From the NCBI GenBank assembly GCA_023390395.1, contig JAEWCY010000108.1, positions 1-18,953 on the forward strand: 18,953 bases of DNA. The letters run 5' to 3'. The position numbers and the translations under genes are program-made. Positions 13,504 to 18,953 of this stretch are shown here, in pieces. Position 1 is the first letter of the stretch. Every line of letters begins with the position of its first letter. This stretch comes from Pseudomonadota bacterium. Its GTDB lineage: Bacteria > Desulfobacterota > Desulfovibrionia > Desulfovibrionales > Desulfovibrionaceae. The notes under the pieces were generated by a model. The model was not told where the DNA came from. It saw nothing but the letters and a program-made list of their open reading frames with translations, and searched no databases.

Positions 13504-13536
13504 ATCTCGTTGGCGAAGTGCCAACGGGATCTTCTT
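13504..13536 (+). terminator. Strong intrinsic terminator after the tRNA fragment
   Basis: GATCTCGTTGGC pairs with GCCAACGGGATC (12 bp, one G-U) around a GAAGT loop and is followed by TTCTTCTTTTT. The stem is itself made from a head-to-head CGTTGGC pair. Confidence 0.8.
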
Positions 13537-13614
13537 CTTTTTATTGGCCTGAGAATCGGACTTTGGTCGGTCGTTGGTCAGTCGTTGGCGTGACTGTGGT
13601 GGTGGTTGCCAACT
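13508..13614 (+). repeat. CGTTGGC heptamer array, right of the tRNA fragment
   Basis: CGTTGGC at 13508 and 13583, the variant CGTTGGT at 13572 (11 bases before 13583), the inverted GCCAACG at 13520 and a further GCCAACT at 13608. Most point opposite to the array at 13290, so the tRNA fragment lies between facing arrays. Confidence 0.5.
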
Positions 13615-13654
13615 GGATTTTTCTTTTGATCCTGAGAGCATTCTCGTCTGGGTT

Positions 13655-13680
13655 AAATGCGAAGGAAACTGCGTTTTTGA
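13655..13680 (+). repeat. 26-bp hairpin repeat, copy 4
   Basis: AAATGCGAAGGAAACT then GCGTTTTTGA. The right half matches the copy at 18926 closely and the left arm is degenerate. It lies two bases past the stop of the alpha/beta hydrolase gene and may act as its terminator. Confidence 0.45.
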
Positions 13681-13682
13681 TC

Positions 13683-14501
13683 CTAACGGAAAAAGTCGAG
13701 CAGTAGGGAATTGACCCTCTCGGGAGCGTCGAGTTGTAACCAATGGCTTGCACTTAATATTCGTTCGTAGCGCCACGGTCCGGAAAGATGTTGTTTTGAG
13801 TGAGTCATCTGGCTTTCCACTAGAAATCTATCTCCGTCGCTCCAAAGACCCATGACGGGAGTGCTCAGGGGAGGAGAAGGCGGCTGTTGTAAAAACAGAC
13901 CAAAATTGGCCCGGTAGTAGTTCGCGCCGGCGGTCAGACGACCAGGACGGGAGAGGTTAGCGTGCCAGTGCGGGAATTCACTGGGATATTGCGTCAGAGA
14001 GCGAAAAAGAAACCAGTCGCAGCGTGTGACGAGGTACTCTGCCAGACCGGGGAGTTGTAGTAGAAGGATATAATGTCCTTTAAGTTTTTGCATTATGCCG
14101 GCGGCTACGTAACCTGATGGATGACCAACCGAGAGCGCGGCATAGCGATTAATTCGCTCAGGGTGCCGCATACAAAGCTGCCATCCAATGATAGCTCCCC
14201 AATCATGGCCAACCAATCGCACAGTGGTGCTACCTATGGCGTCGAGAAGTCCGATGACATCTCCGACAAGATGTTCCATGCGATACGCGGAACAATCCTT
14301 GGGCATTGAGGTTTGTCCGCAGCCTCGGGTGTCTGGCGCGATCACCCGGTAACCAGCTGCTACAAGTGCTGGTATTTGCTTACGCCAAACGGTATGGCAG
14401 TCTGGAAACCCATGGAGCAATAAGACATCTGGGCCTTGCCCGGCAATAACGACGGACATGCGAATGCCATTGACTTCGTAAGTTTGCGCATGGTCGTCCA
14501 T
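13683..14501 (-). CDS. Alpha/beta hydrolase, epoxide hydrolase-like, 272 aa
   Basis: A complete alpha/beta-hydrolase. The oxyanion loop HGFPD is at 30-34. DTRGCGQTSMP at 57-67 is the epoxide-hydrolase-type D(x)RGxGxS/T loop. The nucleophile elbow GHDWG at 98-102 makes Asp100 the nucleophile, as in epoxide hydrolases and haloalkane dehalogenases rather than Ser esterases. LWSDGDRFL at 219-227 offers the acid and SASHWLQLDAPERV at 250-263 supplies His253. A substrate cannot be named; hydrolysis of an epoxide or halide is likely. GGAGGGGGAG precedes ATG 14501. GC content is higher than in the left-hand cargo genes. The diguanylate cyclase gene lies 108 bases upstream on the same strand. Confidence 0.9.
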   Translation of the reverse strand: MDDHAQTYEVNGIRMSVVIAGQGPDVLLLHGFPDCHTVWRKQIPALVAAGYRVIAPDTRGCGQTSMPKDCSAYRMEHLVGDVIGLLDAIGSTTVRLVGHDWGAIIGWQLCMRHPERINRYAALSVGHPSGYVAAGIMQKLKGHYILLLQLPGLAEYLVTRCDWFLFRSLTQYPSEFPHWHANLSRPGRLTAGANYYRANFGLFLQQPPSPPLSTPVMGLWSDGDRFLVESQMTHSKQHLSGPWRYERILSASHWLQLDAPERVNSLLLDFFR

Positions 14502-14609
14502 TTCTCCCCCTCCATCCTCATTAGCTCCAAATCGCTTTTATTTCGTGATTTAGCATGACCTTCAAATTATTCATTTTAAGCACGGACTGCTGACTACAGA
14601 CTCCAGAGT

Positions 14610-15881
14610 TCAGGACATACACACTTGATTGCGACCTCGGGATTTTGCCTCATACAGTAACATGTCAGCACGATTGATGATATCGTCGACTTGCTCACCA
14701 ACTGTAACCCCGGTAACCCCCGCACTAAAAGTAAATGCAACATCGCCTTTTGCAGTTTTTGCTGGAGTATTACGGATCATGTCAAGTAACCGTGTTACAC
14801 CAACAAAGGCATCTTTCAAAGTAGTATCTGGCATAATAAGTAGAAACTCTTCCCCTCCATAGCGGCAGGCCATGTCACATTCACGGATATTGGTCTGAAG
14901 TACATGGGCCAGAGCGATCAGTACTTCGTCACCAACATTATGACCGTAGGTGTCGTTTATCTTTTTGAAGAAGTCGACATCAAGAATTGCTAGACTGAGG
15001 GAATTTCCATTTCTGCTTGCTCTGGCAATCTCCTTCTTGAGCATGCCGATTCCGGTTAGTCTGTTGTAAAGGCCAGTCATGGCATCGGTAAGCGCCATCT
15101 CCGCCAGTTTATCCTGTGCTGTCTGAAGATCCTTAATAAAATAACGTGCGACATAGAGGATCGAAAACACCACAAGCGCGATAACGGCGAACCCGCCAAG
15201 TATCATGTACGTGCGTGCCCGAAAAAGCTTATTATTTACGTCGTCAGCCAGGATGGACACGGCGATACCGCCACGTATTTCACCAACTTTGTATCCTTGC
15301 TTTGCATGGCATTTCAAGCAGGGCTCGACCGTTTTCAGTGGTGCCATGTAGCGGAAGTATGTTTTTCCATCCATCTCAGCAATCGTCGTTGTATGTGTTG
15401 CACCCTGCTGGAATTTGCGTAGAGAATCAGCTTCGAAGGAGTCTGGCGCATTGTCAGGATTCATTAGATTGAGACTAGTTATCTTGTACTTGAGCCGATC
15501 TCCGTGCTGAGTAGATTCCGACAATTCTCGAGTAACGAGCGCTGGATTTTTTAAAGTGAATGTGCGTCCGTCGCATTCAATTATAGCATCTACCCCAACG
15601 ATATCTTTCAAGTATTTGTTGACTCCTCCTGCTGTATCTAGCGGTACATATACTCCCCCGTGATTGGATAGCCATAGGCGCACATTGAGAATTTCATCAA
15701 AAAAAGAACTTCCTTCATCCTCAAATTGCTGTACAATCGTGCTAGTTGTCACCGCATTGAAAGCAAAAAAGACGGTCACAATGACCAGGCTAATCAATAA
15801 TGCGATTATCCCGAGATATTTTTTTACAAACCGTCTGCTGGCGTCAATTTTTAATACATGCTGAAGATGGTCTTGTCTCAC
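14610..15881 (-). CDS. Membrane diguanylate cyclase with DUF3365 haem-type sensor
   Basis: A 423-aa sensor that makes cyclic di-GMP from two GTP. TM1 spans about 22-42. An extracytoplasmic DUF3365 (Tll0287-like) domain spans about 45-220 and carries PCLKCH (C188, C191, H192), a CxxCH c-type haem attachment motif, so redox, NO or oxygen sensing is likely. TM2 spans about 224-245. The GGDEF domain spans 262-423 with GGEEF at 342-346, an intact active site. RECD at 333-336, five residues before it, is a standard product-inhibition I-site. The start is GTG 15881, with GGGGAG about 11 bases upstream. It may be co-transcribed with the hydrolase gene, though the 108-bp gap leaves this open. Confidence 0.92.
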   Translation of the reverse strand: MRQDHLQHVLKIDASRRFVKKYLGIIALLISLVIVTVFFAFNAVTTSTIVQQFEDEGSSFFDEILNVRLWLSNHGGVYVPLDTAGGVNKYLKDIVGVDAIIECDGRTFTLKNPALVTRELSESTQHGDRLKYKITSLNLMNPDNAPDSFEADSLRKFQQGATHTTTIAEMDGKTYFRYMAPLKTVEPCLKCHAKQGYKVGEIRGGIAVSILADDVNNKLFRARTYMILGGFAVIALVVFSILYVARYFIKDLQTAQDKLAEMALTDAMTGLYNRLTGIGMLKKEIARASRNGNSLSLAILDVDFFKKINDTYGHNVGDEVLIALAHVLQTNIRECDMACRYGGEEFLLIMPDTTLKDAFVGVTRLLDMIRNTPAKTAKGDVAFTFSAGVTGVTVGEQVDDIINRADMLLYEAKSRGRNQVCMS

Positions 15882-16341
15882 AGGCTCTGCTCCCCACGGA
15901 TTTTATAGCACACTTACAGTATATTCTTACCCGTCCATGATGTCGATTAAAATACGCATCTCATGAAGACATGCAGGGTTTGTATTTAGGCCGCAGATTA
16001 GTATGAAATCTTGGCGTGATCAGTTTGGAATGGATGCCAACATGTTTCTTTTGTTTTGATATAAAAATGGCAGACGCCTTTCTCCGTAATATATAATGGA
16101 AGTTATGACAACTTAGTTATATTGTTACTTATTTTGAAAAGTTCTGAACGGAGCCCCCCCCTTTGCCAAAGAAATATGTGACATGTCCGCTGGGCTGTGT
16201 TAATTTTTACTGAAGTATAATCCCGTCCCTGGGTTCCAGGAGGCTGGAGTGGGTAAATTTTCTGGTTATTACTGCTGAATATTCTTCTCCGTATTTATCG
16301 ATTTTTTTAATAGAGTTTGAAAAAATGTCGGAGGTTGTGCA
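15882..16341. other. Intergenic region between divergent genes
   Basis: 460 bp between the diguanylate cyclase and the 76-aa gene, with no gene supported. It must hold promoters for both directions. It contains a long AT-rich inverted repeat (16086-16128) and a small hairpin CCTGG-GTT-CCAGG at 16228-16240. Confidence 0.6.
16086..16128. promoter_or_regulatory. AT-rich 43-bp inverted repeat
   Basis: GTAA, ATATAA and AAGTT on the left are mirrored by AACTT, TTATAT and TTAC on the right around ATGAC, with small bulges. It lies in the divergent promoter region, so an operator is possible; a T-rich stretch follows on the plus strand, so a terminator is the alternative. Confidence 0.4.
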
Positions 16342-16572
16342 ATGGACGGTGATGGAAATGGGTATGCTACTAAAAGTTTCCATAGCCTTTGCCTTGAGAT
16401 ATTGGGCGGCGATGTAAATGTTTCAGCCTATAGAAAAACGCTATTGGTGTTATATATTGTAAACTTATTAAGTATTTCTAATATAAAAATCAAGCAAGTT
16501 ATGGAGACTGTCGGAGCTAGTAATGTTCTAATTGGATTGTGTGCAGAACCTGTGAGAGTCGAGGGGATTTAA
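16342..16572 (+). CDS. Small hypothetical protein, 76 aa
   Basis: Not recognised. GGAGG lies 7 bases before ATG. The protein looks mainly helical (SFHSLCLEILGG, AYRKTLLVLYIVNLLSI, IKIKQVMETVG). The pattern KIKQVMETVGASNVLIG could be a helix-turn-helix, but this is weak. It is the first plus-strand gene before the receiver/kinase pair, 125 bases upstream, and may share their transcript. Confidence 0.5.
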   Translation: MDGDGNGYATKSFHSLCLEILGGDVNVSAYRKTLLVLYIVNLLSISNIKIKQVMETVGASNVLIGLCAEPVRVEGI

Positions 16573-16697
16573 AAATGTTTTTGTGAAAAGGATTATTATG
16601 GAATCGGTCCAGTTTTATCCGAGGTTTTAATTGGTTTTGAGAAATATCATTTAATATGCAGTAAATGTCTAACAGCTGATGTCGGTTGAGGTGATTG

Positions 16698-17084
16698 ATG
16701 TCAAATATATTGGTCGTGGATGACGAATATTTTTGCCGTTGCTTCGTTGAAGATATGCTTATCTCGGCTGGATATGACGTATTTGTGGCTTGTAATGGCA
16801 ATGATGCCTTGCTTGTGCTCAAAAATAACTCTGTCGATGTTGTTGTTACAGATGTATTTATGCCTGAGAAAGACGGTATAGAACTAATAATTGAAGTCAA
16901 AAAGATCCAAAGTGTGCATGGTGTGATTGCAATTTCTGGAGGAGGGAGGCTCTTTAAGGGTTTTCAGTTTCTTAACCTTGTTAAGCCGCTTGGTGCTGAT
17001 ATCTGTCTTGAAAAACCTATTGATCGTAATGAACTTATAGAAGCAGTGGCGCGTATTATGCGTAAGCATAGGTTCAATTTTTAG
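16698..17084 (+). CDS. Single-domain response regulator, 128 aa
   Basis: A stand-alone receiver (CheY-like) domain with no output domain. D8, D9 and E10 form the acidic pocket, D52 in VVVTDVFMP is the phospho-acceptor, the Ser in AISGGG replaces the usual Thr/Ser, and K in CLEKPID is the conserved lysine. ATG 16698 is favoured over the TTG one codon earlier because GAGGTG lies at the right distance. It is followed 62 bases later by a histidine kinase gene, so the two are probably a two-component pair that signals by protein contact or phosphotransfer rather than by DNA binding. Confidence 0.93.
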   Translation: MSNILVVDDEYFCRCFVEDMLISAGYDVFVACNGNDALLVLKNNSVDVVVTDVFMPEKDGIELIIEVKKIQSVHGVIAISGGGRLFKGFQFLNLVKPLGADICLEKPIDRNELIEAVARIMRKHRFNF

Positions 17085-17146
17085 ATCAGATAGCCGATTG
17101 TTTGTTAGATAAATGGTGTGGATTAATTTTTGAGGATGGGGGAATT

Positions 17147-18298
17147 ATGGAAAGCTCTACAGGTGTATTTATTCCTGCTGAAAGTTCAAGCCTCTCTTCG
17201 ATTCTAGAGCAGTACGATTTTGTTGGCAGGTCTATTGATTTTTCAATATTCGATAATATGCCAATTTCTGTGTTAATATTAAACAAATTTCGACAAATAG
17301 TGTTTGCGAATAAATTTATCTTAAAGCAGTTGAATCTTGGATCAATGAATAACTTGCTTGGTGTCCGACCTGGTGAGTTACTACATTGTACCTATTCCCA
17401 GCGAAGTCCAGGAGGGTGTGGTACTTCAGAGTATTGCCAAAAATGCGGTGCAGTTAGTGCGATCTTGGGGGCGACATCTGGAGTTGCTACTGAAAATGAG
17501 GCTAAAATACTTGTTGATATCGAAGAAAAAATGGACGCACTGACCTTAAAAGTTAGTGCTTTCCCCTTGGTGCTTGGCGATGAAGTTTTTGCGGTTATTT
17601 ATATTAATGATATTTCGGCGGTGATTGATAGAGATCTATATGAGAGGATCTTTTATCATGATATGACAAACGGTATCGCAGCGATCATCTCTGCTGCTAA
17701 AATAATAGGTGAGGATACTAATTGTGAAGATATTAGAGAAATGTCAGTATTGATAAAAGATCGTGCTGAACTGTTAATCAATGACATTAATGGGCATCGG
17801 TTGGTAAAATCTGCGGAGCAAAATACTTTAAAAATAAATCCTATTGAGTTCAATTTAAGTGAGCTAATTGCGTTGTCTATTGGGACGAGCGCTCATGAGG
17901 CGGCAAGTGTAGGGATTCGTTTTGTGCTTGACCTTGACGATAGTATCGTGCTGTATACAGATCGGTCTGTCCTGCTAAGGGCTGTCGAAAATATCGTGAA
18001 GAATGCTCGTGAAGCATCTTCAATTGGACAAACAGTTGATGTGGAAACTTATTGTGAAGCCGATTCGGTTGTGATATCAGTACATAATGAAAATGTGATC
18101 CCTCATGAGGTTGGGCTGCAAGTTTTTCAAAGAGCTTTTTCTACTAAATCAATGGGAAGAGGTTTTGGAACATATGGAACGAAGCTACTTGTAAAAAATT
18201 ATTTAGATGGAGACGTTTATTTTTCTAGCACTAACGATGCCGGAACTACTTTTTATATCCAAATCCCACTAGTTTTAAAGATTGATGGTGAGATGTGA
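17147..18298 (+). CDS. PAS histidine kinase with Cys cluster, 383 aa
   Basis: A cytoplasmic sensor kinase, no membrane helix. A PAS-like domain covers about 28-160 and includes C81, C91, C97 and C100 (HCTYSQ, GGCGTSEYCQKCGA), a cluster seen in many deltaproteobacterial PAS kinases and suited to metal, FeS or redox sensing. The phospho-acceptor is H171 in FYHDMTN. The ATPase domain has the N-box ENIVKNAREA at 281-290 and the GRGFGTYGTKLL box at 337-348. The first G-box is HNENVIP in place of DxGxG, as is usual for this kinase subgroup. ATG 17147 follows GGGGGA; an upstream TTG frame extension was rejected. It likely phosphorylates the receiver encoded just upstream. Confidence 0.93.
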   Translation: MESSTGVFIPAESSSLSSILEQYDFVGRSIDFSIFDNMPISVLILNKFRQIVFANKFILKQLNLGSMNNLLGVRPGELLHCTYSQRSPGGCGTSEYCQKCGAVSAILGATSGVATENEAKILVDIEEKMDALTLKVSAFPLVLGDEVFAVIYINDISAVIDRDLYERIFYHDMTNGIAAIISAAKIIGEDTNCEDIREMSVLIKDRAELLINDINGHRLVKSAEQNTLKINPIEFNLSELIALSIGTSAHEAASVGIRFVLDLDDSIVLYTDRSVLLRAVENIVKNAREASSIGQTVDVETYCEADSVVISVHNENVIPHEVGLQVFQRAFSTKSMGRGFGTYGTKLLVKNYLDGDVYFSSTNDAGTTFYIQIPLVLKIDGEM

Positions 18299-18321
18299 AC
18301 TGCCTGCGTGTTTATAAAGAT

Positions 18322-18338
18322 AAGCCTTGGGCTTTTCT
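18322..18338 (+). terminator. Weak terminator after the histidine kinase
   Basis: AAGCC-TTG-GGCTT followed by TTCT, 24 bases past the kinase stop. The stem is only 5 bp, so this is tentative. Confidence 0.35.
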
Positions 18339-18390
18339 AGAAGTGACACGCAAAGAATATGATACAGCAAGACCATGAAGGAAGGCGAAG

Positions 18391-18555
18391 TTGTCAAGAA
18401 AAGAATTTGAAAATTTGATTTGCTCATTTCTTGCTCAAGTATTTGAGGAGTTGTTCCTTCGAGCTGATGCTGAAAAATTGGTAGAATCGTATTTGCAAGT
18501 TTTAAGGACTGAAGTTTATGGGAAAAGCGAGGTATCTTTCGTTTTTGATTTTTGA
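18391..18555 (+). CDS. Possible small protein, 54 aa
   Basis: A short frame with TTG start preceded by AAGGAAGG at 5 bases. The product reads MSRKEFENLICSFLAQVFEE at its N-terminus and is amphipathic and helical, ending SFVFDF. It is not recognised. A 27-residue frame in the same phase that overlaps the kinase stop (GTG 18295 to TGA 18378) precedes it, so both may be remains of one gene. Whether it is translated is unclear. Confidence 0.3.
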   Translation: MSRKEFENLICSFLAQVFEELFLRADAEKLVESYLQVLRTEVYGKSEVSFVFDF

Positions 18556-18577
18556 TTGAACGGTCGCTGGCATGAGA

Positions 18578-18617
18578 TAAATAATAAGAGCGGGGCGATA
18601 TATGCATACCACCCCGC
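18578..18617 (-). terminator. Terminator candidate for the right-edge gene
   Basis: On the minus strand GCGGGG and CCCCGC pair across 16 bases, then TCTTATTATTTAT follows. It lies about 90 bases past the stop of the partial minus-strand frame. Confidence 0.45.
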
Positions 18618-18708
18618 CCAGGTGTGAAAGCAGCGCCCTAGCTGAATCACGATTTTTTCATATACCGTGACTGTTGGTGAGTCAATGGCCCCCTGGGCGC
18701 TTTGTAAT

Positions 18709-18953
18709 CTACACCGCTGTCGTCTCGTTCAGCTTCTGCCACTCAGCAGTCCCAACGACGCTTCTGAATCCCCCGTTCACCTTCGGCTTCTCCGCCAACT
18801 TCTTCTTGAAGAAAAGATCCCGAAGCATTTCAATGTCATCGATAAGAATGGCGAGAATGCGATGAGTTGTAACGTATTTCTGGCTAGGGAGGCTATCATC
18901 AGCATCGGCAGGAGCTGTCCTGGGGCAAAAACGTGGGAAACCGCGTTTTTGTT
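18709..18953 (-). CDS. Partial gene cut by the right edge (C-terminal 80 aa)
   Basis: An open frame from the right edge to TAG at 18709. The last 50 residues look truly coding (RILAILIDDIEMLRDLFF, then KPKVNGGFRSVVGTAEWQKL, ending NETTAV). The part nearest the edge crosses hairpin repeat copy 5 and has less natural composition (QKRGFPRFCPRTAP), so the gene may start inside the window at ATG in IEMLRD (about 18828-18830) or be broken. It is not recognised. Confidence 0.4.
   Translation of the reverse strand, partial: QKRGFPRFCPRTAPADADDSLPSQKYVTTHRILAILIDDIEMLRDLFFKKKLAEKPKVNGGFRSVVGTAEWQKLNETTAV
18926..18951 (+). repeat. 26-bp hairpin repeat, copy 5 (best form)
   Basis: CAAAAACGTGG, loop GAAA, CCGCGTTTTTG. 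The arms pair over 10 bp (one U-G) with a GNRA-type tetraloop and U-run on both strands, a bidirectional terminator shape. The other copies are at 1556, 4397, 8206 and 13655. Confidence 0.6.

Noticed and set aside
18343..18352. TGACACGCAA as a second tRNA-Val attachment copy
   Set aside because: Only about 8-10 bases match and no tRNA arm surrounds it; chance is the simpler view.
1..18953. CRISPR array
   Set aside because: No series of short direct repeats with even spacers; the repeats found are isolated, palindromic or gene-sized.

Overview
The window looks like an accessory or mobile region (about 1-13,450) joined to a more chromosome-like stretch (about 13,680-18,560). The host is most likely a deltaproteobacterium of the Desulfuromonadales/Geobacter type. 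I infer this from the style of the sensor proteins (a haem-type DUF3365-GGDEF protein and a PAS histidine kinase with a Cys cluster), not from a marker gene. No integrase, transposase, relaxase or replication gene is visible.

Left part. On the minus strand a gene for a 502-aa protein with a long disordered N-terminus is followed by a gene for a small enzyme of the tRNA-guanine transglycosylase/DpdA superfamily, ending at a good terminator. Divergent from it is an AT-rich orphan of 420 aa. Next come a minus-strand cluster of two secreted proteins plus a 110-aa protein, a divergent XRE repressor with a palindromic operator candidate, and an overlapping pair of small genes (73 aa and a DUF6573 protein).

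Middle part. A pRiA4b ORF-3-like gene is bracketed by two 72/71-bp G-rich direct repeats. After a 480-bp gene-free stretch come an NTF2-like gene and a HTH-AbrB-type regulator gene with its terminator. A DUF4365 (PD-(D/E)XK-like) gene follows, then a second copy of the same regulator gene with the same terminator. So two neighbouring cargo genes each sit between direct repeats. Next is an overlapping pair: a 311-aa soluble protein and a four-helix membrane protein, laid out like a two-gene defence module. It converges on a 59-aa plus 198-aa minus-strand operon.

Junction. At 13,411-13,449 lies the 5' half of a tRNA-Val(GAC) gene, cut off at the anticodon arm. It is flanked by CGTTGGC heptamers in opposite orientations on its two sides and followed by a strong terminator. 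This looks like an attachment-site scar.

Right part. A minus-strand alpha/beta hydrolase of the epoxide hydrolase type and a membrane diguanylate cyclase are followed by a plus-strand two-component pair (single receiver domain plus PAS histidine kinase). A partial minus-strand reading frame runs off the right edge.

A palindromic hairpin of about 26 bp (arms AAAACG/CGTTTT, GAAA-type loop) recurs five times across the window, once inside a coding region. The most promising unknowns are the repeat-bracketed cargo slots, the 311-aa/4-TM pair, and the stand-alone TGT-like enzyme with its partner.
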